From positions 1 through 20,341 of the IMG/VR virus record IMGVR_UViG_3300044621_001870: a stretch of DNA of 20,341 bases. One strand, written 5' to 3'. Of this stretch, positions 9,101-15,342 are shown piece after piece. The translations under genes and the position numbers were made by a program. Origin of the DNA: a virus. The notes under the pieces are model-generated. The model saw only the letters and a list, made by a program, of their open reading frames with translations, did not search any database and was not told the origin of the DNA. Each line of letters opens with the position of its first letter. The stretch's first letter is position 1.

Positions 9101-9552
9101 AGCATCTGGATGAACTGACTGGAGCCGTAGCTGCGGACAGCGGACCAGAGCAGCGAGGCTGCGACGCGCACACCGCCGTTGGGGTTAGCGCCGGCGGTCG
9201 AACCGCGATTGGCGTAGACAAGGTTGACCGGATCGCCGTAGGTCGCCAGCTCTTGGGTTGAGTTGAAGCCGAAGCGTGGGGAAAATCGTTCGTCCCGTGA
9301 CTGCGCTTGACCGCCGGCCTGGTCAGGTGCGCTAATGCTGGGGATTGATGGACGTGGCGCGAGGAGTGCCGATGCCACTTGGGCGACAATGCCAACGACC
9401 GTCAGCACAATTGGAACTAACAGTGGGCCGGCGACAGGCTTTCCTTCAAAATCGGGAAGCTCTTGTAGTGCCAAAAACTGCAGGTACTCCTCTTTGCTGA
9501 CGCCAAGCGCTGCGATGAGGTCGTGCTCGTAGGGCAGCAGCTTGCGGGTCAT
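6127..9552 (-). CDS. Central tail hub / tip attachment protein, lambda gpJ-like (1141 aa)
   Basis: The length, the position after an NlpC/P60-like gene, and segments such as YGDPVNLVYANRG (about 105-117) fit the tip attachment protein J type of siphophage hub. The hub closes the tail tube and links it to the fibres. Residues 41-65 form a hydrophobic helix (PIVLTVVGIVAQVASALLAP), unusual for the body of a hub and reminiscent of the membrane-like stretch of lambda gpI, for which there is no separate gene here. Later parts hold long beta-rich stretches, consistent with the tube-like and FNIII-like domains of hubs. The ATG overlaps the previous stop (ATGA). The gene ends 26 bases before the second tail-tube-like gene. 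I cannot assign individual domains by eye with certainty. Confidence 0.87.
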   Translation of the reverse strand: MTRKLLPYEHDLIAALGVSKEEYLQFLALQELPDFEGKPVAGPLLVPIVLTVVGIVAQVASALLAPRPSIPSISAPDQAGGQAQSRDERFSPRFGFNSTQELATYGDPVNLVYANRGSTAGANPNGGVRVAASLLWSAVRSYGSSQFIQMLLMLSGGAITAIDQNKSAFGQTPVRDLITENLWMYFNPTGTGFLQRQHELQDAEASDPTAYGKLTDNPYRIQPSTENTRTDGFSQAYSPTTSNTFGIYGVVPLNVEVYVRNSVGDIAIANLGITATGLTWTAGTNPQITVNQVLSLTFASTEENGGDSDVTREAKDARRSLISVFDSAGIFKLGTARFKVISISNTSIDEASVVVKLQCIEAGRGPSAIYAAANIETTTGSITAAEREEYNRLRPTALSLLNEDQRENITSAYELADSKEIFTASYVSKRETSPATSPKPPGDGWQYYFVYGGPNLSYWYRTVSVLTGYTKKRDLSNAEAALLRRYGVLDDALNATGKQDDIFYTKALVRVAAAQYETLSSCHIVDFALKALVFKRISGRQQEYGSGRRAGYPVSDNGIKMRVAMFKVRYREVGQTQWVTIPAIFALRRAADNENFVFFKFNSGTTNPSNATNWAFELEPISDPIAETAVNNTFYYLENSGAAVTQSLTPYALRSGQATTPNIQFVGRVISAANGNFPPYNNNPTGINEWDLFNYSADTQIQFSFDNGPEFAITAVTEQLAQPFTDYDQRNSRNVIIRRLYQNLALFGFNAYSGKTIQDLRSFSVFATQGRSVRRIRTSGVDEQNRPWGSTNYSYYPATPNGASSLAPDIFLDTVLDKEDGIGNYAVASGIDVRQLAITKRFCIRNKLFMDCVIASPRSWREFWVEVAPFNLLEFARIGGRETLVPAVPYDATTGAITRTVNVSAIFNTGNILEDSYKEEFLDYGSNVQDMIATIIYTEVPTDAVFAKKRSVDIQRKDTLEADAIRQTFDLSAYVSNLDQAILFGKLICNTRRYIRQAIEFKTYPTSDPISPGAYIYVDIGQNSWDAIRTGVIATDGTLNTPLDNTVINGTYNFKLYRSDRGLVNLSNVQIANGRSDALRPYEGFLFVLGVEATSRRVFRVSEVQMDEEGETTVRATIYPCTTDGQSLLADFSDTAFTVRS

Positions 9553-9926
9553 CGGTCCATCCAGAAATAGTGGCCAATGCCTTCGGGCAGTTGGCTACGC
9601 ACTACATTCTGGCTTGGGGCAATAAAAAGTACATCACCATCTAGTGCAGTGGCCAAGGCTGCCCCAGCTAAACCGGGCAGCAGTACAACCGCTCCGTGTC
9701 TGGGGGCGTTGATGCGTCTGCCGTGTTCCAGTAGCCAGCGCACGATCATGCGGCGGGGGAATGTCTCGTCCACGTAGCTGTCGTAGACCCAGGCGAACTT
9801 GTCGGTGTAGCTGGTTAGGCCCAAGCGCTGGCGGACCTCGCACACCAGCTGGAAACAGTCGGTTTTGCCGGATCCGTCGCTTGGAGCGTTGCCCCAGCCG
9901 TAGTGCAGACCGATTAGATCGTTCAC
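9549..9926 (-). CDS. NlpC/P60-like tail tip protein, lambda gpK-like (125 aa)
   Basis: The N-terminal sequence LIGLHYGWGNAPSDGSGKTD followed by CFQLV has the form of the NlpC/P60 cysteine peptidase motif (YxWGxxP...DCxxL), with Cys24 as the likely nucleophile. In siphophage tails such proteins lie between the gpL-like and gpJ-like genes, as here, and can cut peptidoglycan or help tail-tip assembly. APRHGAVVLLP (74-84) matches the PRPGDVVLL strand. In the next segment, GAALATALDGDVLFIAP, I would expect HVGV...VLHA, but the histidines are missing; only His77 and His119 lie nearby. The enzyme may be inactive or rewired. The start is GTG at 9926, overlapping the previous TGA (GTGA). At 125 aa it is a single short domain. 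Confidence 0.8.
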   Translation of the reverse strand: MNDLIGLHYGWGNAPSDGSGKTDCFQLVCEVRQRLGLTSYTDKFAWVYDSYVDETFPRRMIVRWLLEHGRRINAPRHGAVVLLPGLAGAALATALDGDVLFIAPSQNVVRSQLPEGIGHYFWMDR

Positions 9927-10399
9927 TGCAGCACCACGTTGGAGTTCAGGGGCAGGGGACCGACAAGTTGACGGGTGACGCTACGGGCGGGGAAACCGGA
10001 AATTACGCTGTCGATTGCGGAGCGGAAGCGTAATTCAATCGTAGTTTCGCTCAAGCTGGCGCCAATTCCGACAAGGAACTCCTGCTGCGTGGCTCCGTTT
10101 GCGGCGATTGCGTTGGTGGCTGTCAGCCATACCGTTGTTAGCACTAGGCGGCTTAGGCGGTTGCCGTTGCCGGCGTCAAGCAAACGCAGGGCGAATTCCA
10201 CGTTGGGGAACAGCACTTGCATGATGCTGTTGTCTCCGGTGTTGTTAGAGACGCTGCCTTCGGCGCGAAAGGGGGCGAAGTTGTAGCGCTGTCCTGCGTA
10301 GGTGTAGACCTCGTTTACGAAATAGTTCTGGTACAGATGGCGGGTGCCGTCTGTCGTGGTGAGATCAAAAAACTGGGCAATACGGATGTCGATGGCCAT
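9923..10399 (-). CDS. Distal minor tail protein, gpL-like position (158 aa)
   Basis: This gene lies directly before the NlpC/P60-like gene and overlaps it by four bases, the place taken by lambda gpL-type proteins. Visible segments include FDLTTTDGTRHLYQNYFVNE (residues 11-30), YNFAPFRAEGSVSNNTGDN (39-57) and the closing RFRSAIDSVISGFPAR. Strands of alternating polar and hydrophobic residues suggest a beta-rich structural protein. Proteins in this place usually join the tube or distal ring to the hub. The ATG overlaps the previous TGA by one base (TGATG). The assignment rests mainly on gene order; the sequence itself carries no motif I can name with confidence. Confidence 0.75.
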   Translation of the reverse strand: MAIDIRIAQFFDLTTTDGTRHLYQNYFVNEVYTYAGQRYNFAPFRAEGSVSNNTGDNSIMQVLFPNVEFALRLLDAGNGNRLSRLVLTTVWLTATNAIAANGATQQEFLVGIGASLSETTIELRFRSAIDSVISGFPARSVTRQLVGPLPLNSNVVLQ

Positions 10400-10815
10400 C
10401 AGGCGTCATCCGTCCGTGGATCTCGGATTTCGCCGGCAAGGGAGATTGCCACGTTGTAGACGCCGGGGCGGACGGACTCGACCTTTGGTGGTTCGGCGTA
10501 TTCCCAGCGCAGGTTGCCGCGGGCTGCAGCGAGGCTGGTGACTTCGCCAGCAACGTCGCTGCTCATGCCAGCTGTGGTGTTGGCGGAGAGGCGAAAGCGC
10601 TTGTTTGCTGCGGTTTGGCTGTGGTAGTGATCCAGCAGGGTGTTGACCGCGGCGTCGGCGATGTTGGTGTACTGCAGGTCGAGTTTGGCGCCGTAGGGCG
10701 AGCTGCCGAAGGTGCGGCGAGCCAGTGCGCCAGACAGCGTGCGAAAGCTGCGTTGGGGGTAGACGGCAGGGGTGAAACTGCGTGAGGAGGGAGTTAGCGC
10801 AGGAAAATTAGCCAT
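10399..10815 (-). CDS. Minor tail protein following the tape measure (138 aa)
   Basis: The first gene after the tape measure, with its ATG overlapping the tape measure stop by one base (TAATG). This is the position of the lambda gpM / distal tail protein group. The product starts MANFPALTPSSRSFTPAVYP and contains RTLSGALARRTFGSSPYGAK and LDLQYTNIADAAVNTLLDHY, a pattern seen in many phage minor tail proteins: a short N-terminal arm, a basic strand and a helix. The end, GVYNVAISLAGEIRDPRTDD, looks like a final beta strand. Role inferred: joins the last tube ring to the tip. No enzymatic motif is visible. Confidence 0.75.
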   Translation of the reverse strand: MANFPALTPSSRSFTPAVYPQRSFRTLSGALARRTFGSSPYGAKLDLQYTNIADAAVNTLLDHYHSQTAANKRFRLSANTTAGMSSDVAGEVTSLAAARGNLRWEYAEPPKVESVRPGVYNVAISLAGEIRDPRTDDA

Positions 10816-13130
10816 TAGAAACCAACTCTTCGGCGGGTGTTAGGCGATTGCTGGAGGCGGTCCAAGGTCATCGTCATGCCGCGTTGGGCGCCATCGCGAG
10901 CGGCTTGGCGGCGAGTGGCAGCCATGGCCAGCTCCAGTTGATCGCGGCTGACGTATTCCACACCGCCGATGCTGGTGGTCTCAAAACTCATATTAAGAAC
11001 GGGACTTCCGCCCATTCCCGGGGCAGAACCCATGGCGGAACGGAGGTCATTGTTTGAAACCACAGAACCGCCGGTGCCAGGAACAAACAGTTCAGGGCCG
11101 CGTTCGCCGACGACGTAGGGCGAGCCGCCGGTGACGGGGCCGCCGTTGGCGCGGTAGCCAAAACCACGAGCCAAGAAAGACAAGATCCCTTGAGGATTAC
11201 CGGCACCGCCACCTAATGCCCCTAAAGCTTGGGCAATGCCATACATCATCAACATTTTGCCGATCGTGGCAAGAAGGTCAGCTCCTAGACCTTTTAACGC
11301 TTCGCCAAGGCTTTGTGTGCCAGTGGTCGCAGCATCGATTGCCCCGGCAAAAGCTCCGGCAACGGTGCTCGATATGCTTTCAAATAAATCTTTTTCCATT
11401 TGAAGCTTGGCGTTTGCGGCTTCTTGTTCTTTGGTAAGCTTTCGGATTTCGGCAATTTTCAGACCAAGAGCCTGCCTATCTGCATCGGTTAGAACGATGC
11501 CAGCCTTCTTAAGTGTGTTCTCAATTTCCAGCAGTTGCAGCGCTTGCTTCTGGGCTTCTGTCACAGCGGCTGTTTTGATCATTTGCATGTCAAGGCCGGC
11601 TAGTGCCTCTGCAATTGCCTTTTGCTGCTGACGGTCTTGCTCCTGTGCTTTGCCCGTTTGCTCGGCGAGCAATGTATTGATCTCCAGCTCGAGCCCAAGC
11701 CTTTTTGTTTTGAGATCATTGGTAGTCTCATCAAAAGCTAAAGCTGCACGTACCTTGTCTTGCTCGGATGCGATAATTTCGGCTCGAACCTCGGCCCGCT
11801 TGGTCAGTGTTTCGTCGATAGCACCAATCTGGTATTTGATATTTAGCAGCTTCGATGAGTATTCGACCATTCGCTGTGCCTGCTGCGGATTCTCGCTTGC
11901 GGCGGCAGTGTTCATCATCTTTGCAGTAGCCGCAGACAACCTTGCCTGTTGCTCTTGCAGCCTGCGCCCGATATTGCCGCCGATTAGATCGTCAATGTTG
12001 AGCGCTTTGCTGGGTTTCTCTTTTTCAGCCAACAGTGCTGGTGTGGCTGAAGTGGCAGCGGCAGGCTTGGCTGGTTTGGACTGTTGGCGCAGACTGCCCA
12101 GCCTCTGCTCAAGTTTTTGAGCTTCTTTTTGTAGCTGCTGCAATTCATATTTCATGCCAGGTAATGCTGGCTGGCCGCCACCCATCACCTGCCCATCTAT
12201 GCCCAAAACAGGGGCGCCAGCTTGCGTGCCAATTCCAGCAGCTTCTCCCGCCTTAATGGCTGCTTGAAGTTCTTTGATTCGAGCGCGTGTGTTGAATAAT
12301 TGATCGTTGGCTTTTTTGTAATCGGGACCAGCTAATGCCTGATTGATTTTGTCTACCACCATCGTGGCAAAATCAAGAGTCTCTTTTAGCGCAGGCTTAA
12401 GTGTCTCGCCAATAGTTTTGGCGAGCGTCTCCACACCATCCGTAAGCGTGCTCCATTTGCCGGCCAACGTATCACTCTGCGCGATGGCGCCATCTGCATA
12501 TTTGCCGCCTGCGTTAGTCAGTCGAATAACCGCAACCTCAACCGCCTCGGCTCCAATGCGGCCTTTCTCTAGCGCTTTCTGGAATTCCTCACCAGAAAGC
12601 CCATACATCTTGCGCAGTTCTTCCTGCAGCGCCACGCCGCGCTCTTGGAACTGCAGCAGTTCCTCGCCTTGCAGCCTGCCCTTGGCCTGCACTTGGCCGT
12701 AGGCAGTAACCAAGCCTTGTAGTTCGGCACCGGTAGCGCCGCTAACATCAGCCAGTCGCCTAGTAGTTTCTACAACTTTCTCTGTTTCAACGCCAAACGC
12801 TTGCAATCGTTTAGCGGAATCAATTAGCTCGGTGCTGGTGAATGGCGTTACAGCACCAAGCTGCTGCAGCTCTTTGATAATCTGTCCGGCTTTTTCTGCA
12901 CTGCCAGTTAGTACCTCAAGACTGCGGGTTTGGCTTTCTAATTCAGCCGTCTTGGCAAATACAAACTTGAATGCTTGCAGCGCCCCAAAAGCAACCGCAA
13001 GCTTGCCGGCGGCGGCGGCAACACCATTGAACGCCTTTTCTGTCGCGCCTGCCTGCGCCTGCACTTCACGCAGTTTGCTGACAGCATTGCGGCTGTCAAC
13101 GTTAATCGCGACATTAGCGACGACAGACAC
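10815..13130 (-). CDS. Tail tape measure protein (771 aa)
   Basis: It sets tail length and is carried inside the tube. The start is GTG at 13130 (MSVVANVAINVDSRNAVSKL), 9 bases after the chaperone extension stop, with an AGGG 7 bases upstream. The N-terminal third has the tape measure domain pattern (TIGR02675 type): RLADVSGATGAELQGLVTAY and GEELLQFQERGVALQEELRK, then AIAQSDTLAGKWSTL. The middle is rich in A, E, Q and K and looks coiled-coil. A hydrophobic helix near residues 620-650 (LLATIGKMLMMYGIAQALGA) could be a membrane-inserting segment. The C-terminal region holds GGPVTGGSPYVVGERGPELF (about 660-680), a frequent tape measure motif. At 771 aa a tail of roughly 110-120 nm would be expected by the usual 0.15 nm per residue; that is an estimate. 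Confidence 0.93.
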   Translation of the reverse strand: MSVVANVAINVDSRNAVSKLREVQAQAGATEKAFNGVAAAAGKLAVAFGALQAFKFVFAKTAELESQTRSLEVLTGSAEKAGQIIKELQQLGAVTPFTSTELIDSAKRLQAFGVETEKVVETTRRLADVSGATGAELQGLVTAYGQVQAKGRLQGEELLQFQERGVALQEELRKMYGLSGEEFQKALEKGRIGAEAVEVAVIRLTNAGGKYADGAIAQSDTLAGKWSTLTDGVETLAKTIGETLKPALKETLDFATMVVDKINQALAGPDYKKANDQLFNTRARIKELQAAIKAGEAAGIGTQAGAPVLGIDGQVMGGGQPALPGMKYELQQLQKEAQKLEQRLGSLRQQSKPAKPAAATSATPALLAEKEKPSKALNIDDLIGGNIGRRLQEQQARLSAATAKMMNTAAASENPQQAQRMVEYSSKLLNIKYQIGAIDETLTKRAEVRAEIIASEQDKVRAALAFDETTNDLKTKRLGLELEINTLLAEQTGKAQEQDRQQQKAIAEALAGLDMQMIKTAAVTEAQKQALQLLEIENTLKKAGIVLTDADRQALGLKIAEIRKLTKEQEAANAKLQMEKDLFESISSTVAGAFAGAIDAATTGTQSLGEALKGLGADLLATIGKMLMMYGIAQALGALGGGAGNPQGILSFLARGFGYRANGGPVTGGSPYVVGERGPELFVPGTGGSVVSNNDLRSAMGSAPGMGGSPVLNMSFETTSIGGVEYVSRDQLELAMAATRRQAARDGAQRGMTMTLDRLQQSPNTRRRVGF

Positions 13131-13139
13131 AGCGCTACC

Positions 13140-13325
13140 CTACCGCCTTTGCTTCATTCTACGCTCTTGCTCCTCGTTTTGAAGCTCAAAGTAGCTGCTC
13201 CAAATCAACAGCTCCTCTAGCGTCACTTCTTGATTGAGCTTAGCCAAGCTATAACCAAGTTCCTTTGCAACGCCAAGTTGCAGCAGCAGCAGGTTGTCTT
13301 TACTTAACTCCTTCTTTAATGCTTT
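13140..13325 (-). CDS. Tail assembly chaperone extension, lambda gpT-like, reached by frameshift
   Basis: After the stop of the upstream chaperone gene, the +1 frame is open from 13325 (just after an in-frame TGA) to a TAG at 13140. It encodes NLLLLQLGVAKELGYSLAKL, then NQEVTLEELLIWSSYFELQ, NEEQERRMKQRR. The LGYSLxxLN...TxEELxxWxxYFxL pattern is typical of the second half of siphophage tail chaperones (gpT / GT type), which bind the tape measure before tube assembly. It has no ATG or GTG start and no start codon in the first part, so it is probably made only as a fusion with the upstream product. The tape measure gene follows after 9 bases, as expected. The exact junction residue is not known. 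Confidence 0.82.
   Translation of the reverse strand, partial: KALKKELSKDNLLLLQLGVAKELGYSLAKLNQEVTLEELLIWSSYFELQNEEQERRMKQRR
13300..13317 (-). other. Probable recoding site (+1 or -2) in the chaperone
   Basis: In reading order the zero-frame codons are AAA GAA GGA GTT AAG TAA. The extension is open only in the +1 frame. The bases AAGGAG form a Shine-Dalgarno-like hexamer that ends 2 bases before the codon AAG, which is followed directly by the TAA stop. This layout resembles the prfB (release factor 2) +1 site, where a Shine-Dalgarno sequence sits 3 bases before CUU UGA. However, AAG to AGT is a poor re-pairing; AAA slipping to AAG at 13317-13314 pairs better. A -2 shift as in phage Mu is also possible. 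Confidence 0.6.
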
Positions 13326-13656
13326 TCATGTCCAGTTGCTCTGCATCTTCTGGATTGGTGATGATTGCAAGCATCATACCTTGCAGATCAGCGTCTAGCA
13401 CTTCTTCCTTAAGTTCGGCAATTTCGCCAGCTGCAAACAAGCGCTTGCCGGTGTCGTCCATTGCCTTGGTAACCAGCAAGTTCAATGCAAAGCCGTTGGT
13501 ATTGCTGCCACCAGGCATGTTCTCTGCGCGCTCGCGTTCGGCCATGGTCAATGGCGCGGAGTAAAACTCAAACACACTGCCATCGGTTAGCGTTACAACC
13601 CGCTTGGTTGGCGTCAGGTTGGCTGCTTTTTTGAGGCGTGCAAGCGCGGATGCCAT
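13300..13656 (-). CDS. Tail assembly chaperone, lambda gpG-like (118 aa)
   Basis: It lies between the major tail protein and the tape measure, the fixed place of the gpG/gpGT chaperone. Visible segments are RVVTLTDGSVFEFYSAPLTM (residues 19-38), AERERAE, then FALNLLVTKAMDDTGKRLF and GEIAELKEEVLDADLQGMML. The TLTDG...FxFxxPLTMxERExAE pattern is common in this family. The protein ends DMKSIKEGVK at a TAA; a fraction of ribosomes is expected to shift frame near the end and add the gpT-like extension. I see no Shine-Dalgarno sequence before the ATG at 13656 (AACTCACCAATTTTT), so initiation may be weak, which would fit a low-copy chaperone just after a terminator. Confidence 0.85.
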   Translation of the reverse strand: MASALARLKKAANLTPTKRVVTLTDGSVFEFYSAPLTMAERERAENMPGGSNTNGFALNLLVTKAMDDTGKRLFAAGEIAELKEEVLDADLQGMMLAIITNPEDAEQLDMKSIKEGVK

Positions 13657-13688
13657 AAAAATTGGTGAGTTAGGTGTACTCTAAGCAC

Positions 13689-13714
13689 AAAAAAGCCCCA
13701 GCGCAAGCCGGGGC
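13689..13714 (-). terminator. Intrinsic terminator after the major tail protein
   Basis: In the minus-strand direction, GCCCCGGC - TTGC - GCTGGGGC forms an 8-bp stem with one G-U pair and a four-base loop, followed at once by TTTTTT. It lies 11 bases past the major tail protein stop and 33 bases before the chaperone start. It probably lowers expression of the chaperone, tape measure and tip genes relative to the tube protein. On the opposite strand the stem is followed only by CATTTT, so termination there would be weaker. Confidence 0.88.
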
Positions 13715-13724
13715 CATTTTGCTA

Positions 13725-14483
13725 TCAGGCACTGGTGCTGAAATCAAACGTTGGCACGCCAGCTGGACGGAAGGTAATCTCCACCTGCTGGGCATCGTCA
13801 GGGTTGACATTCAGGCTGGCTGAGATCAGCACTGCATCCATGGCAATACTGCGGCTTAGCGCCTCAGTCCCCTGCTTGTCGGTGTACAGCTTGAATGCGC
13901 AGCCCACCTGCTGACGCTGCAGCACGTCTTCCACCATGCGGTTAGACAGGGCGGCATCTTCGTTGGTCACGTAGACGGTAGCAGTGCCATTGCCATCGGC
14001 AAAACCAGGGATGTAAGCGCGGAAGGGTGCGTACTGCCCAGCGGTCTGGCCGATGGTTGTGACATCGATCTCGCTACGGCTGATCTCAAAAGACCAAGAC
14101 TGCACTTGCCCAACGGCAGCAAAATCGGCGTAGTACACCTCAAATTCGTTGGGTGCTACTGCTGTCCCGTCGTCGGTGATGGCCAAGATGGTACCACCAG
14201 CAGCAGTAGAAACTGTCAGCGCGCCAGTAGCAGCTGTGTAGGACAGCACGTAGTAGGTGGTAGCTGCATCAATGGGAGCCGGCAGCGTGCCAGAGCCGGA
14301 GCCGCCTGTCTGGCTGTTGATGACGCGGAACTTGACAGGATCACCGGCCTTGAAGTTCAGGTACGGCTGAACGGTGATGACATCAGTGCTGGCATTGACG
14401 CCGGATTCGGGAAAGTTGCCGTTAGTACCGGCAGGTTTGTAGTAAAGGGCGCCGGACGTACCGGACAGAACAGTAACAGCCAT
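13725..14483 (-). CDS. Major tail (tube) protein (252 aa)
   Basis: The tube subunit, placed between the tail terminator gene and the tail chaperone. It starts MAVTVLSGTSGALYYKPAGT. Residues about 33-115 look like an inserted beta domain: FKAGDPVKFRVINSQTG, then TYYVLSYTAATGALTVSTAA. The tube core resumes with VQSWSFEISRSEIDVTTIG (127-145), GNGTATVYVT (164-173) and closes with SIAMDAVLISASLNVNPDDA (212-231), QQVEITFRPAGVP. The two shorter tube-like proteins at 5606 and 4737 share this core. The ATG at 14483 has no clear Shine-Dalgarno sequence (CACTACCGTTCACAAC precedes it), surprising for an abundant product. An intrinsic terminator follows 11 bases after the stop. Confidence 0.9.
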   Translation of the reverse strand: MAVTVLSGTSGALYYKPAGTNGNFPESGVNASTDVITVQPYLNFKAGDPVKFRVINSQTGGSGSGTLPAPIDAATTYYVLSYTAATGALTVSTAAGGTILAITDDGTAVAPNEFEVYYADFAAVGQVQSWSFEISRSEIDVTTIGQTAGQYAPFRAYIPGFADGNGTATVYVTNEDAALSNRMVEDVLQRQQVGCAFKLYTDKQGTEALSRSIAMDAVLISASLNVNPDDAQQVEITFRPAGVPTFDFSTSA

Positions 14484-14506
14484 GTTGTGAACGGTAGTGG
14501 CTGCGC

Positions 14507-14929
14507 TCAGTCTAAATAGGCTTCAAATGTTGCGGTTAGCTGCGTTTGGTAGTAAGGCTGCGGCGCAGCAGGCGTTACCTGCGCTGGACCAGATATTGGG
14601 TCAAAAATAATGCTGCTAAATTTGGCGCGATCAAACAAATCTTTAACGCGCTCGGCAATGGTGAAGTTAGCGGCAGTGCCTACGCCGATAGGGGTAAAAA
14701 TGTTGACGGTTAGCACGCCATTGTGCCGGTTAAAACCTGCGCTACCAGTCGGCAGCAGCGTGGCATAAGCGTTGTCGCCAAAGCGGATAAATGCCTGCAA
14801 CCACGGTGCATTATTTGGCGGCGTAAATGGCACGTTCTGGTAACTCACCGGATATGCCGGTGCAATTGCCATCTGCGTAGCAATGCGCCCTTCAATGGCA
14901 GCACGGACATCATTGATGGTACTGCTCAT
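14507..14929 (-). CDS. Tail terminator protein, DUF4128-like (140 aa)
   Basis: It caps the head-proximal end of the tube and joins it to the neck. The N-terminus MSSTINDVRAAIEGRIATQM, then PVSYQNVPFTPPNNAPWLQA (27-46), WLQAFIRFGD and HNGVLTVNIFTPIGVGTAAN follow the pattern of the tail terminator-like family DUF4128: helix, bound-edge strand with PxNxPWLxxxIxxG, then RxxGxLxVxIFxPxGxG. The length of 140 aa is usual. The ATG overlaps the previous TGA by four bases. It stands between the gp10-like gene and the major tail protein, the canonical position. Assignment is by pattern and order. Confidence 0.87.
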   Translation of the reverse strand: MSSTINDVRAAIEGRIATQMAIAPAYPVSYQNVPFTPPNNAPWLQAFIRFGDNAYATLLPTGSAGFNRHNGVLTVNIFTPIGVGTAANFTIAERVKDLFDRAKFSSIIFDPISGPAQVTPAAPQPYYQTQLTATFEAYLD

Positions 14930-15342
14930 GATTCCCTGCCGATGCGATCTGCCGCAATTCTGACTCGGCCTTGCACGTCCTTGGCAATGCCTTGAATCCA
15001 GCCGGCTTGCCCACCAAGTGCTCCGCTGGTTTGCCTGCTACTGCCATTGGCTAGCGACTCCGCATATGGCAGGTTGTTGTGGACTGAGTAAACGTTGCCA
15101 ACTGTTTCTTGGCTGTAACCAATGCGCGCTAATGGTGGTGCGCTGCCGTAGCTGCCAGGTGCTGCAACGCCTCCCGGTGCTGCATTCTCGCCTACCTGCC
15201 AGCTAGCACGAAAGCGGCCGGTATCGACGGGGCTGGCTTGCTTGAGCAGGCTGTCAGTTTCCAGCACCGATGCACGCAGCAACTTCTCCATTTGCCGCTC
15301 TGCGTAATCACCGATATCGCCAACCCGTATGGTGCGTGCCAT
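14926..15342 (-). CDS. HK97 gp10-like neck / tail completion protein (138 aa)
   Basis: The segment LLKQASPVDTGRFRASWQVG (residues about 32-52) carries the SPVDTGxxxxSW signature of HK97 gp10-like proteins, and VHNNLPYAESLANGSSRQ (about 87-104) followed by GWI is the matching C-terminal motif. These proteins act at the head-tail joint or in tail completion. The start ATG overlaps the upstream TAA by one base (TAATG), and the stop overlaps the tail terminator start by four bases, so the three connector products are likely made in a coupled way. The protein is small, soluble and has a basic C-terminus (RVRIAADRIGRES). Confidence 0.87.
   Translation of the reverse strand: MARTIRVGDIGDYAERQMEKLLRASVLETDSLLKQASPVDTGRFRASWQVGENAAPGGVAAPGSYGSAPPLARIGYSQETVGNVYSVHNNLPYAESLANGSSRQTSGALGGQAGWIQGIAKDVQGRVRIAADRIGRES

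Noticed and set aside
13140-13302. Independent small gene instead of a frameshift extension
   Set aside because: The +1 frame has no ATG or GTG, and its first TTG would remove most of the conserved segment; the gene position demands a chaperone fusion.
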